NCBI RefSeq assembly: GCF_000714535.1
Contig: NZ_AUND01000001.1
Coordinates: 62,001-126,000 of the forward strand
DNA from: Thioclava pacifica DSM 10166
Lineage (GTDB): Bacteria; Pseudomonadota; Alphaproteobacteria; Rhodobacterales; Rhodobacteraceae
DNA length: 64,000 nt
Direction: 5' to 3'
How positions within the stretch are numbered: position 1 is the first letter of the stretch; each line of letters starts with the position of its first letter. The notes beneath the pieces were generated by a model. It worked only from the letters and a program-made list of their open reading frames with translations, was not told where the DNA came from and did no database searches. Both the position numbers and the translations under genes were made by a program. Shown one piece after another: positions 26,060 through 35,714 of this stretch.

Positions 26060-26090
26060 AAAAACGCCCCCTCGTTTCCGAGGGGGCGTC
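26060..26090 (-). terminator. Intrinsic terminator of petABC
   Basis: CGCCCCCTCG (26065-26074) pairs with CGAGGGGGCG (26079-26088) around TTTC. Read on the minus strand, the hairpin is followed by TTTTTC. It lies just after the petC stop and before the divergent-side gap to the NYN gene. Confidence 0.88.
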
Positions 26091-26112
26091 TGTCATCTCA
26101 ATTCAGCAGCGA

Positions 26113-26919
26113 TCACAGATCGACATGCTTGCCCTTGTGCGGGGCCCAGAGCTTCTTGTTCGTCAGGTAGAGAAGCGAGCTGAGCAGCACCAGCATGATA
26201 ACGGCCACGAAGCCCCAGCGCTTGCGCGCCTCGAGCTTGGGTTCGGCCGTCCACATCAGGAAGGCCGAAATGTCCTTGGCCATCTGCTCGACGGTCGCGG
26301 GCGTGCCGTCCTCATACTCGATGAGGTCTTCCGAGAGCGGGGGCGGCATCGCGATCCAGCCGCCCGGGAAGGTGTGGTTTCCGTAGAAGAACGAGCCCGC
26401 CTCTTCCTTTTCCTCACCGGTATAGCCGGTCAGGATCGAGTAGATGTACTCGGGGCCGCCCATGCCGCGGAAGAGCTGGTTGAGGCCGAGGCCGTAGGGG
26501 CCGTGGAAGCCCGCGCGCGCCTTCGCCATCAGCGACAGGTCGGGGCCCATGCCCTCGCCGGTCACGGTCGGGAAGTGGTCGGTTTCCTTGCCCGGACGGT
26601 CCTCGCCGGTTTCCTTGTCGACCATGGTGAACTCGGCCGCATAGGCGCGAACCCAGGCCGGATCCATCATCGGGCCGCCTTCGTCGGCCAGCGTGCGGAA
26701 GGGCACGAATTTCAGGCCGTGGCAGGCCGAGCAGACCTCCCGATAGACCTGGAAGCCGCGACGCAGCTGCTGCTGGTCGAAGGTGCCGAAAGCACCCTCG
26801 AAGGAGAAGTCGACATTCTCGACATGGCTTTCGCCACCGCCCGAGGCCAGGGCGGGACCGGCGAAGAAGCCGGTGCCGATGGCCAGTGCCGAAATGGCGG
26901 AGATCAGAAGATTTTTCAT
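26113..26919 (-). CDS. petC: Cytochrome c1 of the bc1 complex
   Basis: A 268-residue periplasm-facing haem protein accepting electrons from the Rieske centre. It has a signal peptide ([19 protein letters not shown], cleaved after ALA), the haem-c motif CSACH near residue 50, [19 protein letters not shown], a methionine-bearing [12 protein letters not shown] region, and a single C-terminal anchor ([21 protein letters not shown]). Start 26919 has GGAAGAGGG upstream. Last gene of petABC, 20 bases after petB. Confidence 0.96.
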   Translation of the reverse strand: MKNLLISAISALAIGTGFFAGPALASGGGESHVENVDFSFEGAFGTFDQQQLRRGFQVYREVCSACHGLKFVPFRTLADEGGPMMDPAWVRAYAAEFTMVDKETGEDRPGKETDHFPTVTGEGMGPDLSLMAKARAGFHGPYGLGLNQLFRGMGGPEYIYSILTGYTGEEKEEAGSFFYGNHTFPGGWIAMPPPLSEDLIEYEDGTPATVEQMAKDISAFLMWTAEPKLEARKRWGFVAVIMLVLLSSLLYLTNKKLWAPHKGKHVDL

Positions 26920-26939
26920 TTTGCGTCCCTCTTCCTTAC

Positions 26940-28256
26940 TCACTCGGCCGGTTTGATGTCGTAGTGATGATTGAAGTCTTCCTCGATCGTCGCGGGTAGC
27001 GGCGCCGGCTTCTCGATCAGTCCCAGCAGCGGCAGGATGATCAGGAAGTAGACGAACCAGTAGGTTGCGCCGATCAGCGAGATATAGGGGTAGATCCCGT
27101 CGGTTGGCATCGCACCCACCCACATCAGCACCACGAAGTCGATCGCGAGCAGCCAGAACCACCACTTGAACATCGGACGGTAGGCGCCCGAGCGCACTTT
27201 CGAGGTGTCGAGCCACGGCGCCAGCGCCATCACGATGATCGCACCGAACATCGCGATCACGCCGAAGAACTTCGCATCGACGATACCGAAGGTGATCCAG
27301 TTCACGAACATCACGGCCCACACATCGGCGGTGAAAGCGCGCAGGATCGCGTAGAAGGGCAGGAAGTACCATTCGGGCACGATATGTGCGGGCGTCACCA
27401 GCGGGTTCGCTTCGGTATAGTTGTCGGGGTGACCGAGATAGTTCGGCATGAAGCCCACGACCGCGGCGAAGATCAGCAGCACGACAGCCAGCGCGAAAAG
27501 GTCCTTGATCACGAAGTAGGGCCAGAAGGGCAGGGTGTCCTTCTCGGCTTCCGCCTTCGAGCCGCGACGCACGTCGACGCCGGTCGGGTTGTTGTTGCCG
27601 GTGGTGTGGAAGGCCCAGATATGGACCACGACCAGCGCGGCGATCACGAACGGCAGCAGGTAGTGCAGCGAGAAGAAGCGGTTCAGCGTCGCGTTGTCCA
27701 CCGCCGGGCCGCCCAGCAGCCAGGCCTGGATGTCCGGACCGATGCCCGGGATCGCGCCGAACAGGCCGGTGATCACGGTCGCGCCCCAGAAGGACATCTG
27801 GCCCCAGGGCAGCACGTAGCCCATGAACGCGGTGCCCATCATGCACAGGTAGATGATCATGCCGACGATCCAGGTGATCTCGCGGGGCGCCTTGTAGGAG
27901 CCGTAATAGAGGCCGCGGAAGATGTGGATATAGACGGCGAGGAAGAACAGCGACGCGCCGTTCGCGTGGATGTAGCGCAGCATGTAGCCGCCATTCACGT
28001 CACGCATAATGTGCTCGACCGAGGCGAAGGCCAAGTCGACATGCGGGGTGTAATGCATCACCAGAACGATACCGGTGACGATCTGCAGCACCAGGCAGAA
28101 AGCCAGCACGATACCCCAGATCCACCACCAGTTCAGGTTCTTGGGGGTGGGGATCATGATCGTGTCATAGATCAGCCCGATAATCGGCAGGCGCGAATGC
28201 ACCCATTTCTCGGCGCCCGTCTTGGGCTCGTAATGGTCGTGGGGAATGCCCGACAT
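26940..28256 (-). CDS. petB: Cytochrome b of the bc1 complex
   Basis: A 438-residue membrane protein with eight expected helices, carrying the bL and bH haems. Two His-pair helices are visible: [20 protein letters not shown] and [20 protein letters not shown]. The Qo-site PEWY is in [17 protein letters not shown]. Length and sequence are close to Rhodobacter cytochrome b. It is 12 bases downstream of petA and starts [18 protein letters not shown]. Confidence 0.97.
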   Translation of the reverse strand: MSGIPHDHYEPKTGAEKWVHSRLPIIGLIYDTIMIPTPKNLNWWWIWGIVLAFCLVLQIVTGIVLVMHYTPHVDLAFASVEHIMRDVNGGYMLRYIHANGASLFFLAVYIHIFRGLYYGSYKAPREITWIVGMIIYLCMMGTAFMGYVLPWGQMSFWGATVITGLFGAIPGIGPDIQAWLLGGPAVDNATLNRFFSLHYLLPFVIAALVVVHIWAFHTTGNNNPTGVDVRRGSKAEAEKDTLPFWPYFVIKDLFALAVVLLIFAAVVGFMPNYLGHPDNYTEANPLVTPAHIVPEWYFLPFYAILRAFTADVWAVMFVNWITFGIVDAKFFGVIAMFGAIIVMALAPWLDTSKVRSGAYRPMFKWWFWLLAIDFVVLMWVGAMPTDGIYPYISLIGATYWFVYFLIILPLLGLIEKPAPLPATIEEDFNHHYDIKPAE

Positions 28257-28268
28257 CTCAGTGCCTCC

Positions 28269-28829
28269 TCAGCCCAGCAGGATGGTGGTTTCGTCGGTGA
28301 ACTGCGCCACCGGGATATCGAGGTTGCGCGGTGCGGGACCTTTGCGGATCCGCCCGGCGGTGTCGTAATGCGAACCGTGGCAGGGGCAGAACCAGCCGTG
28401 GTACTCGCCCGCGCCATTGCCGATCGGCACGCAGCCCAGGTGGGTGCACACGCCGATCATCACAAGCCATTCGCCCGCTTCGTCCAGCGTGCGGTTCTCG
28501 TCGGCCGCATCGGCGTCGGGCTTGTTCGCGTTCTCGGCGGAGGGGTCGATCAGCTCGTCGAGCGGCACTTCGCGCGCCATGTTGATCTCTTCTTCGGTCC
28601 GGCGGCGGATGAAGACGGGCTTGCCGCGCCATTTCACCGTCAGCTGGGTGCCGATCTCGACGCCCGAGACATCCACATAGATCGACGAGAGCGCCTTGAC
28701 GTCGGCCGAGGCGTTCATCTGGTTCACCAGCGGCCAGACGGCCGCGCCGGTGACGACCGCGCCGGTGCCGGCGGTGGCGTAGTAGAGGAAATCCCTCCGG
28801 GAACCTGCGTTATTGTCTGCGTGGGACAC
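28269..28829 (-). CDS. petA: Rieske iron-sulfur subunit of the bc1 complex
   Basis: A 186-residue protein with a twin-Arg-like anchor ([20 protein letters not shown]) and the 2Fe-2S ligands in CTHLGC and CPCHGSH. It carries electrons from quinol at the Qo site to cytochrome c1. I take GTG at 28827-28829 as the start: it is preceded by a strong GGAAGGAGAG site and gives (M)[16 protein letters not shown], matching R. capsulatus PetA; the upstream ATG would add 19 unrelated residues. First gene of petABC. Confidence 0.95.
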   Translation of the reverse strand: MSHADNNAGSRRDFLYYATAGTGAVVTGAAVWPLVNQMNASADVKALSSIYVDVSGVEIGTQLTVKWRGKPVFIRRRTEEEINMAREVPLDELIDPSAENANKPDADAADENRTLDEAGEWLVMIGVCTHLGCVPIGNGAGEYHGWFCPCHGSHYDTAGRIRKGPAPRNLDIPVAQFTDETTILLG

Positions 28830-29148
28830 GTTGTCTCTCCTTCCCGGGCCCGTGGGATGGGCCGATAGTGACGTGCCGGGGCACATCTCGCAGTGCCGCC
28901 CAACATGGCCGCTCTCATAGCAATCACGAATTTGTCAGTCCAGAAGTCATTCGGCTTCAAGACCGGCTGAACCAATGTAAATGACGCAGTTGCAACACGT
29001 CACCCCGGGTCATCCGAGCGATTAGGGGACTGCGAGCGCCAACAGTCCCGTACACGCTGTCCTGCGATCTTTTCGCCCTGCGACAAAACGAATCAATCAA
29101 GTAAAATCATATAACAATTTCACATCATTGGCCGGGCCCGTCGAAAAC
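28830..29148. other. petR-petA intergenic region, no gene seen
   Basis: A 319-base AT-richer gap between petR and petA on the same strand. It must hold the petABC promoter if the operon is transcribed separately. No confident -35/-10 pair was identified; TTGCAA on the minus strand at about 28992 is a possible -35. No small gene or RNA was recognised. Confidence 0.5.
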
Positions 29149-29865
29149 TCAGTCCGGGGCGAGCATGTAGCCCAGCCCGCGCACGGTCTGGAGATAGCGC
29201 GGCTCGCGCGGATCGCGCTCGATCTTGCGGCGCAGGCGGGTGATTTGCACGTCGACGGCGCGGTCGCCGCCCGAGCCGTCCTCGTTGGCTGAACGTTCGC
29301 GGCCGAGTTCCTCGATCAGCGCGGTCCGGCTGACGACTTCTCCGGCATGAGAGGCGAAGATCTTCATCAGCTGAACTTCGGTCGCGGTCAGCTTCACGGG
29401 GCTTTCGCCGTCCCAGAGCTCGCCCCGGTCCTGATCGTATTTCAGCGGCCCCAGCGAAAGGAATTTCGGGCCGGTCTCGGCATCCTGCGGCACGCGGCGC
29501 AGGATCGCGTTGATCCGCAGCAGCAGTTCCTTGGGCTCAAACGGCTTGGGCAGGTAGTCGTCGGCGCCTGCTTCGAGCCCTTCGATCCGGTCGCGGGTTT
29601 CGCCACGCGCGGTCAGCAGCAGGATCGGTGTCGCGATCGTCTTGCGCAGATCGCGGGTCAGGCTCAGCCCGTCCTCGCCCGGCATCATCACATCCATCAC
29701 GATCAGGTTGAACTCGAGCCCCGACAGCAGCGAGCGCGCATGGGCGGCATCGCGCGCCGCGGTCACCAGAAAGCCGTGGCGCTGCAAGAAGCCCTTCAGC
29801 AGCGTGCGGATGCGCTCGTCATCGTCGATGATGAGCAGGTGAGGATCGGCGGAGTAGGGCATCAC
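29149..29865 (-). CDS. petR: OmpR-family response regulator
   Basis: A 238-residue two-component regulator. Its receiver domain has acidic IIDDDERIR and the phospho-acceptor Asp in IVMDVMMPGEDG; the C-terminal winged helix contains KLTATEVQLMKIF and RAVDVQITRLRRKIERD. Position directly upstream of petABC and overlap with a MarR-type gene match R. capsulatus petPR, where petR is required for bc1-dependent growth. No sensor kinase adjoins. The start overlaps the petP stop (ATGA). Confidence 0.9.
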   Translation of the reverse strand: MMPYSADPHLLIIDDDERIRTLLKGFLQRHGFLVTAARDAAHARSLLSGLEFNLIVMDVMMPGEDGLSLTRDLRKTIATPILLLTARGETRDRIEGLEAGADDYLPKPFEPKELLLRINAILRRVPQDAETGPKFLSLGPLKYDQDRGELWDGESPVKLTATEVQLMKIFASHAGEVVSRTALIEELGRERSANEDGSGGDRAVDVQITRLRRKIERDPREPRYLQTVRGLGYMLAPD

Positions 29866-30359
29866 TCGTCTTTCATCATCTGGTAGAGCTTGTGCAGGTC
29901 CGGACCCATCATTGCCTCGAGAACCTGCCGGAAGCCAGCCACCGCCTGCGGCCCGGCCGCGCGATAGGCGGCGCGCATACGCCCGCGCTGCGCCTCCGAG
30001 AGCGCGCGCTCCAGCGCCTCGCCTGCCTCGGTCAGATGTAGCCGCCGCTCGCGCTTGTCGCGCTTGCCGACCCGACTCTCGACCAGCCCGTCCTCGATCA
30101 GCGTGCGCAGCACGCGGTTGAGCGATTGCTTGGTCACGCCCAGCACTGCGAGCAGCGTGGTCACGGTCAGGCCCGGCTGGCGATTGATGAAATGCAGCGC
30201 CCGGTGATGCGCGCGGCCATAGCCATGTTCTTCCAAAAGCCGATCGGGATCCGCAGTAAAGGCGCGATAGGCGAAGAACATCGCCTCGATCCCCTTGCGC
30301 AGCTGCTCGTCCGTCAGAAACAAAAGGGTTTCGCCCCCGGGGCTTCCGCTGTCGGCCAT
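29862..30359 (-). CDS. petP: MarR-family transcriptional regulator
   Basis: A 165-residue winged-helix regulator. The DNA-binding part is LTVTTLLAVLGVTKQSLNRV followed by the DKRERRLHLTEAGEAL wing, typical of MarR. It overlaps petR by four bases and sits upstream of petABC, as petP does in Rhodobacter. A palindrome just before its start is a good candidate autoregulatory site. It is divergent from ilvE. Confidence 0.9.
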   Translation of the reverse strand: MADSGSPGGETLLFLTDEQLRKGIEAMFFAYRAFTADPDRLLEEHGYGRAHHRALHFINRQPGLTVTTLLAVLGVTKQSLNRVLRTLIEDGLVESRVGKRDKRERRLHLTEAGEALERALSEAQRGRMRAAYRAAGPQAVAGFRQVLEAMMGPDLHKLYQMMKDE

Positions 30360-30379
30360 CTCTCTCCCTCTCTTTTCTG

Positions 30380-30417
30380 TGACTTTAAGTCAGCCTTGTT
30401 GACTTTCCAAGACTCAA
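30380..30417. promoter_or_regulatory. Candidate PetP operator: TGACTT half-site cluster
   Basis: TGACTT-T-AAGTCA is a perfect palindrome at 30380-30392. A second TGACTT follows at 30400-30405 and a degenerate AAG-ACTCA at 30109+300 (30409-30416), so half-sites repeat about every ten bases. The cluster begins 21 bases upstream of the petP start and lies between petP and ilvE. MarR proteins usually bind such palindromes; the assignment is inferred. Confidence 0.5.
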
Positions 30418-30509
30418 CTGGTACCGAACGGCAGTTTTCGCGCAAGAAAATGTCCGGATCGGACTGATCGCGCGCAATATTCGTAAATCGGCAGAGCCGC
30501 AAGGAGGGT

Positions 30510-31382
30510 ATGATGGCCGGGTCGTATGAGGATCGTGACGGTAAGATCTGGATGGATGGTAAACTGGTGGACTGGCGCGACGCCAATGTCCACATTCTGA
30601 CCCACGCGCTGCACTATGCCTCCTCGGTATTTGAAGGCGAGCGTTGCTATAACGGCAAGATCTTCAAAGGTGTCGAGCATTCCGAGCGTTTGCGCAAATC
30701 GGCCAACCTGCTCGATATGGAGATCCCCTATTCGGTCGAGGAGATCGAGAAGGCGAAATACGACATGCTGAAGGCCAATGGGTGGACCGACGCCTACGTG
30801 CGTGCGGTGGCCTGGCGCGGCGCGGGCGAGGATATGGGCGTCTCGGCGCGCAAGAACCCGGTTCGTCTGGCTGTGGCCGGTTGGGAATGGGGCAACTATT
30901 ACGGCGATGCGAAGATGAAGGGCGCCAAGCTCGACATCGCGAAATGGCGCCGCCCCGACCCGCGCACGATCCCGGCTGAAGCCAAGGCTGCCGGTCTCTA
31001 CATGATCTGCACCATGTCGAAACATGCCGCTGAGGATCGCGGCTATTCGGACGCGCTGTTCATGGATTGGCGCGGCTACGTCGCCGAGGCGACCGGCGCG
31101 AACATCTTCTTCGTGAAGGATGGCGAGGTGCACACGCCGAAGGCCGACGTGTTCCTCAACGGGATCACCCGGCGCACCGTGATCGGGCTGCTGGAAGAGA
31201 AGGGCATCACCGTGCATGAGCGCCTGATCGAGCCGACCGAACTGGCCGAGTTCGAACAGTGCTGGCTGACCGGCACCGCTGCCGAAGTCACGCCCGTGAG
31301 CCAGATCCGCGAGTTCAACTTCGAGGTCGGTGCGCTCACCCGCGATATCGCCGAGACCTACGAGAAACTCGTGCGCGCCTGA
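30510..31382 (+). CDS. ilvE: Branched-chain amino acid aminotransferase
   Basis: A 290-residue class IV PLP enzyme that transaminates the 2-oxo acids of Val, Leu and Ile. It has GKLVDWRDANVHILTHALHY, the EATGANIFFVKDG loop, and GITRRTVIGLLEEKGI near the C-terminus. The PLP Lys expected before these was not pinned down by eye. Two adjacent ATGs (30510, 30513) follow an AGGAGG site at 30502. It ends at a strong intrinsic terminator. Confidence 0.93.
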   Translation: MMAGSYEDRDGKIWMDGKLVDWRDANVHILTHALHYASSVFEGERCYNGKIFKGVEHSERLRKSANLLDMEIPYSVEEIEKAKYDMLKANGWTDAYVRAVAWRGAGEDMGVSARKNPVRLAVAGWEWGNYYGDAKMKGAKLDIAKWRRPDPRTIPAEAKAAGLYMICTMSKHAAEDRGYSDALFMDWRGYVAEATGANIFFVKDGEVHTPKADVFLNGITRRTVIGLLEEKGITVHERLIEPTELAEFEQCWLTGTAAEVTPVSQIREFNFEVGALTRDIAETYEKLVRA

Positions 31383-31410
31383 GGCGCCTCAAAAAGCGAA
31401 TAAACGAAAA

Positions 31411-31440
31411 GGGCGCGCCAAGTCAGGCGCGCCCTTTTTT
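31411..31440 (+). terminator. Intrinsic terminator of ilvE
   Basis: GGGCGCGCC (31411-31419), loop AAGTCA, GGCGCGCCC (31426-31434), then six T. The stem is perfect. Confidence 0.93.
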
Positions 31441-31477
31441 CTGTGCCGGTCTCCGCAAAGCCGCTGTGGCAATGCGC

Positions 31478-31663
31478 TCAGCTCGCTTTGGCCCGTTCGA
31501 TCTTGAGAAACTGTTTCATGCGCGCGCCGTTGGCAGGCTGTTCGCGCTTGCTGAGTTCCAGGATCGCGGGGTGGACCCCTTCACGCCGCTGTAATTCGAG
31601 GAACCGCTTGAGACGCGAGCCATCGGATTTCGGCTTGGCGTGGTCGATGATGTGACGGGACAT
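31478..31663 (-). CDS. Small basic protein with internal duplication, function unknown
   Basis: A 61-residue, Lys/Arg-rich protein not recognised. Residues 16-29 (SRLKRFLELQRREG) and 47-60 (ARMKQFLKIERAKA) look like two copies of one short amphipathic helix. The start at 31663 has a GAGGAG ribosome site 8 bases upstream, which argues that it is translated. It stands alone, convergent with ilvE. Confidence 0.6.
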   Translation of the reverse strand: MSRHIIDHAKPKSDGSRLKRFLELQRREGVHPAILELSKREQPANGARMKQFLKIERAKAS

Positions 31664-31762
31664 GGATCTTCTCCTCTTCATCGCTGCCTCTCTCTTATAG
31701 CAGAATTGCGGTGAGTCGGGGAATCTTCAGGTGACGGTTTTTCGTCGCAGGCGGAAACCGGC

Positions 31763-32704
31763 TCAACCCTGGGGTGTGGCGGCCTTGCGTGCGCGGCGTC
31801 GTTCCAGCCCAAGCCAATGTTCGCGCAGGATAATCGCGATCCCGGCCACGATGACCAGCGCCGCCCCCCAAAGCGTTGCAGCGGTGGGTATCTCGTTGAA
31901 AACCGAATAGCCGATCGCCAGCGCGAAGATCATGGAAGCATAGTCGAACGGCGCCACGATCGAGGCATCGGCGAAGCGATAGGCGGAGGTAAGCAGGATC
32001 TGGGCCGTTCCGCCCAGAAGTCCCGCCCCGATCAGGAGCGCCGCCTCGCGCGGGCCCGGCATCACCCAGCCGAAGGGCAGGGTCAGGAGCGAGAGCACGC
32101 TCGCGGTGGCCGAAAACCAGAACACGATGGCCGAGGCGCGTTCGGTCCCGACCATGCGCCGGATCTGGATCTGTGCCAGCGCCGCGCAGGTGGCGCCGGC
32201 CAGCGCCAGTCCCGCACCCAGCGCTTCGGTTCCCGCATTCGGCCCCTCACTGCCGAGTTTGGGCCAAAGCACGATCAGCACACCCAGAAGCCCGAGGCCA
32301 ACCGCAGAAATCCGGAAAAGCCGCACCGTCTCCTTCAGCAGGAGTGCCGCGAAGACCACCGTCAGAAGCGGGGCCGCGTAGCCCAGTGCGGTTGCTTCGG
32401 GCAGGGGCAGGAATGCAAGAGAGGCAAAGCTCAACCCCATCGCCGTCGTCCCGATCACCCCGCGCATCACGTGATTGATCGGCTTGGCGACGCGCAGCCC
32501 TTGTCCCAGTTCGTGCCGCCAGGCCAGCCAGATCAGGATCGGCACGATCCCGACGAAAGAGCGGAAGAAAACCGCCTCACCTGGGGGCACCTCCGAGGCC
32601 ACCGCCTTGATCATTGCCTGCATCACCACGAATCCGATCACGGCCCCGAGCTTGAGGCTGATGCCTGTCATCGGCGAGGGGGTGGGAAGTGCGGAACTGG
32701 TCAT
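31763..32704 (-). CDS. DMT/EamA-family transporter (RhaT-like)
   Basis: A 313-residue inner-membrane protein with about ten hydrophobic segments in two EamA repeats, such as VIGFVVMQAMIKAVASEVPP at the start and LLKETVRLFRISAVGLGLLG in the middle. The substrate is not readable. The start at 32704 is preceded by GGAGGGC, and the frame upstream antisense to queG was discarded. It lies 43 bases downstream of queG on the same strand, possibly co-transcribed. Confidence 0.83.
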   Translation of the reverse strand: MTSSALPTPSPMTGISLKLGAVIGFVVMQAMIKAVASEVPPGEAVFFRSFVGIVPILIWLAWRHELGQGLRVAKPINHVMRGVIGTTAMGLSFASLAFLPLPEATALGYAAPLLTVVFAALLLKETVRLFRISAVGLGLLGVLIVLWPKLGSEGPNAGTEALGAGLALAGATCAALAQIQIRRMVGTERASAIVFWFSATASVLSLLTLPFGWVMPGPREAALLIGAGLLGGTAQILLTSAYRFADASIVAPFDYASMIFALAIGYSVFNEIPTAATLWGAALVIVAGIAIILREHWLGLERRRARKAATPQG

Positions 32705-32747
32705 GCCCTCCAAGCTAGCGCGGCGCGCACCGCTTGCAATCGCGATT

Positions 32748-33773
32748 TTACGCCAGTTGTGCGCGCGCCCAGCTTGCCGCTTCGGCCACCACCGGATCAG
32801 GGTCTTCAAGATGCGCCCGCGCCGCCTCGACGAGTGACGGATCGCCCGAGTTGCCGATCGCGTAAAGGACATTGCGCAGGAACCGGTCGCGTCCGATCCG
32901 CTTGATCGGAGAGCCCGCGAACCGCGCCCGGAATGCCGCATCATCAAGCCCCGCCAGCTCCGCCAGCGGCGGCGCGCCGACGCCCCCGTGATAGCGCAGC
33001 TCGCGCGCCTCGGCGGCGAACTTGTTCCACGGGCAAACGGCGAGGCAATCGTCGCAGCCATAGATCCGGTTGCCCATCTTCGCGCGCAGCTCCGGCGCGA
33101 TCGGCCCCTTATGCTCGATCGTCAGGTAGGAAATACAGCGGCGCGCGTCGAGCTGGTAAGGCGCGGGAAAGGCCTCGGTCGGGCAGATGTCGAGACAGGC
33201 CGTGCAGGATCCACAATGGCTGACCTCCGGCGCATCGGGCTCCAATTCGACGGTGGTGAAGATCGCACCAAGGAAGAACCAGTTGCCCAGATCGCGCGCG
33301 AGCAGGTTCGTATGCTTTCCCTGCCAGCCAAGCCCCGACGCCTGACCCAGCGGTTTCTCCATCACCGGCGCGGTATCGACGAAGACCTTGATCTGCGCGC
33401 CCTCGGCCTGATCGAGCAGCCAGCGCCCGACCCGCTTGAGCCGCTTCTTCACCAGATCATGGTAATCGCGGCCCTGCGCATAGGCCGAAATCACGCCGCG
33501 GTCCCGCTGCTCCAGCAGCTCCAGCGGATCATAGTCAGGCGTATAGGCCTCGGCCAGCATCACCACCGAGCGCGCCTCGGGCCAGAGCGCATCCGGCGCG
33601 CCGCGCCAGTTTTGACGCTCTTCCATCCAGCCCATCTGCCCATGCATCCCGGCGCTCACGAAGGCGTCCAGCCGCTCCGCCGCCTGAGGGATCGCATCGG
33701 GCGTGGTTACGCGCGCCTTCGAAAACCCTTCCTCAAGGGCTTTCTCGACCAGCCGTGTTTTCAATGCGTCCAC
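32748..33773 (-). CDS. queG: Epoxyqueuosine reductase
   Basis: A 341-residue cobalamin- and Fe-S-dependent cytosolic enzyme completing queuosine in tRNA. Two ferredoxin-like clusters are visible, [15 protein letters not shown] and [14 protein letters not shown], and a C-terminal HEAT-like helix region follows. The full length is usual for QueG. No other queuosine gene adjoins; a family-A repeat is immediately upstream. Confidence 0.95.
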   Translation of the reverse strand: MDALKTRLVEKALEEGFSKARVTTPDAIPQAAERLDAFVSAGMHGQMGWMEERQNWRGAPDALWPEARSVVMLAEAYTPDYDPLELLEQRDRGVISAYAQGRDYHDLVKKRLKRVGRWLLDQAEGAQIKVFVDTAPVMEKPLGQASGLGWQGKHTNLLARDLGNWFFLGAIFTTVELEPDAPEVSHCGSCTACLDICPTEAFPAPYQLDARRCISYLTIEHKGPIAPELRAKMGNRIYGCDDCLAVCPWNKFAAEARELRYHGGVGAPPLAELAGLDDAAFRARFAGSPIKRIGRDRFLRNVLYAIGNSGDPSLVEAARAHLEDPDPVVAEAASWARAQLA

Positions 33774-33781
33774 GGCGATCC

Positions 33782-33832
33782 TTCCAATTGCTCCAAATAT
33801 CCTGCGGGGGTCTGGGGGTGCAAAACCCCCAG
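33782..33832. repeat. Family-A half repeat plus GC hairpin
   Basis: TTCCAATTGCTCCAAATATC (33782-33801) is one arm of dispersed family A. Next to it CTGGGGGT (33812-33819) pairs with ACCCCCAG (33825-33832). The unit fills the 69-base gap between the gst stop and the queG start. Confidence 0.7.
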
Positions 33833-33842
33833 CCGGTCGGGA

Positions 33843-34508
33843 TCAGAAATCTAGCTCCGCATATTGCGGCGCGGGCGGCATGCCGGGCAGCTGGTCGGCC
33901 AGAAGCGAGCGGAAGGCCGGGCGCGACTTGATCTTCGCATACCAGTCCTTCACCGCCTCCTGCCGGTTCCAGTCCACATCCGAGATATAGTCGAGACAGC
34001 TCAGATGCGCGGCGGCGGCGAAATCGGCGAGCGTCATCACGTCGCCCGCGAGCCAGCGGCGCTGATCGAGCAGCCAGCCCATGTAGTCGAGGTGATACTT
34101 GATCGCCGAGAGCCCCGCCTTCACGGTCTTGCTGTCGGGATAGCCTTCCTTGCGGACCTTCTTCCAGACCCGCTCGCCCATCACCTTTGCGGTAACCTCG
34201 TCGTTGAACTTGTCGTCGAACCAGGCGCACAGCCTGCGCACCTCGTAGCGCGCACCCGGATCGCGCGGCATCAAGGGCGCCTCGGGGTGGGTTTCCTCGA
34301 TATATTCGCAGATCGCCTGGCTCTCGGCCATGACCATCCCATCCATCTTCAGCACAGGCACCTTGCCCGCCGGGTTGCGGCGCAGGAAATCGGGCTGCTG
34401 CTCCCAGTAGCGCTCCTCGACGAGCTCGACTTCGAGCTTCTTCTCGGCCAGCGTCAGGCGGACCTTGCGGCAGAACGGGGAGAGGGCGACGTGGTAGAGG
34501 CGGATCAT
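33843..34508 (-). CDS. Glutathione S-transferase family protein
   Basis: A 221-residue GST. The N-terminal thioredoxin-like domain is MIRLYHVALSPFCRKVRLTL with Ser/Cys near position 10-13, followed by the NPAGKVPVLKMDG and ESQAICEYIEETHP glutathione-site segments; the helical C-terminal domain contains MTLADFAAAAHLSCLDYI. The in-vivo substrate is unknown. The start at 34508 is at the beginning of the fold. It precedes queG on the same strand. Confidence 0.88.
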   Translation of the reverse strand: MIRLYHVALSPFCRKVRLTLAEKKLEVELVEERYWEQQPDFLRRNPAGKVPVLKMDGMVMAESQAICEYIEETHPEAPLMPRDPGARYEVRRLCAWFDDKFNDEVTAKVMGERVWKKVRKEGYPDSKTVKAGLSAIKYHLDYMGWLLDQRRWLAGDVMTLADFAAAAHLSCLDYISDVDWNRQEAVKDWYAKIKSRPAFRSLLADQLPGMPPAPQYAELDF

Positions 34509-34643
34509 CGGCTCGAAGCTCTCATCTCTCGTTGCGGTTTCATCCCTGATAGCGAGGGCCGCGCGCGGGTTCAATGGTGGGCAGCCGCAACCCGGCAAGC
34601 TCCTGCCTGACGATAGTGCGAGGATGTGGGGGCGGGAGCCTCC

Positions 34644-34676
34644 GGCGGGGATATTTTCATCAAGAAGAAGGGGGGC
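34644..34676. repeat. Dispersed intergenic repeat, family B
   Basis: GGGGATATTTTCATCAAGAA is followed by GAAGGGGGG, ending directly at the recR stop codon. It matches the copies at 24374 and 55690. Confidence 0.75.
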
Positions 34677-35276
34677 TCAGAACGCCTTGCGGGCGCGCAG
34701 GGCCGCCTGGATCGTGCCGTCGTCGAGATAGTCGAGCTCTCCGCCGATCGGCACGCCTTGGGCAAGGCTGGTGACGGTGACGCCACGCCCTTCCAGCGCC
34801 TCGGCGATGTAATGGGCGGTCGTCTGGCCCTCAACGGTGGCGTTGAGCGCGAGGATCACTTCCGAGATGCCCTCGGCCGCGACGCGCTCGAGCAGGTCCG
34901 GGATGCGCAGGTCTTCGGGGCCGATCGCATCGAGCGCGGAGAGCGTGCCGCCCAGCACATGGTAGCGGCCCTTGAAGGCGTGGCCGCGCTCCATCGCCCA
35001 GAGATCGGCCACATCCTCGATCACGCAGATCTCGCCGGTGGCGCGTTTGGGGTCCTCGCAGATTTCGCAGATCGGGGCGGTCGAGATATTGCCGCAGCGC
35101 GCGCATTCACGCGCCGTGCGGGCGACCCCGGCCATCGCTTCGGCCAAGGGCCCCATCAGCTGGGTGCGTTTCGAGATCAGGTGCAGCACCGCCCGGCGCG
35201 CCGAGCGGGGCCCCAGCCCCGGCAGCCGCGCCATTAGGGCGATCAGCGCCTCGATCTCGTCGCGCCCGCCCGTCAT
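34677..35276 (-). CDS. recR: Recombination mediator RecR
   Basis: A 199-residue zinc-finger/Toprim protein that loads RecA with RecFO. It has [16 protein letters not shown] near the N-terminus, the C4 zinc finger [14 protein letters not shown], and the Toprim motif [16 protein letters not shown]. The gene ends in a family-B repeat and follows ybaB with one base between, the conserved dnaX-ybaB-recR order. Confidence 0.96.
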   Translation of the reverse strand: MTGGRDEIEALIALMARLPGLGPRSARRAVLHLISKRTQLMGPLAEAMAGVARTARECARCGNISTAPICEICEDPKRATGEICVIEDVADLWAMERGHAFKGRYHVLGGTLSALDAIGPEDLRIPDLLERVAAEGISEVILALNATVEGQTTAHYIAEALEGRGVTVTSLAQGVPIGGELDYLDDGTIQAALRARKAF

Positions 35277-35277
35277 C

Positions 35278-35622
35278 TCAGACCGGCAGGTCCATGTTCT
35301 CGGGCAGGCCGAGCTCGCGCAGGAGGCGCTTTTGCTCTTCCTGTTCGCGCAGCTTCGCCTTGGCCTGGGTGTCCTTGATCGCGGCGAGGATCAGGTCCTC
35401 CACCACTTCCTTTTCCGAGGCCTGCAGGATCGAGGGGTCGATGGAGAGGCCCGTCAGTTCGCCCTTGGCGGTGGCGCGCGCCTGCACGAGACCGGCCCCG
35501 GCCTCGCCGACGACCACGATGGATTTCAGCTCTTCCTGGAGCTGGCCCATCTTCTCCTGCATTTCCTTGGCGGCCTTCATCATCTTGGCCATGTCGCCCA
35601 TGGCGCCCAGTCCCTTGAACAT
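35278..35622 (-). CDS. ybaB: Nucleoid-associated protein, YbaB/EbfC family
   Basis: A 114-residue DNA-binding protein. It starts [20 protein letters not shown], the typical Met/Lys-rich first helix, and shows [13 protein letters not shown] and [16 protein letters not shown] in the core. It lies between dnaX and recR. Confidence 0.94.
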   Translation of the reverse strand: MFKGLGAMGDMAKMMKAAKEMQEKMGQLQEELKSIVVVGEAGAGLVQARATAKGELTGLSIDPSILQASEKEVVEDLILAAIKDTQAKAKLREQEEQKRLLRELGLPENMDLPV

Positions 35623-35714
35623 CGCTCACTCCGTCACGTTTGGCTTGGGTCCAGAGATACGCATCGGCGCGCGGGCGGACAAGGGAGAAGGCGGGAAAAC
35701 GCCGGGGCAAAGCC

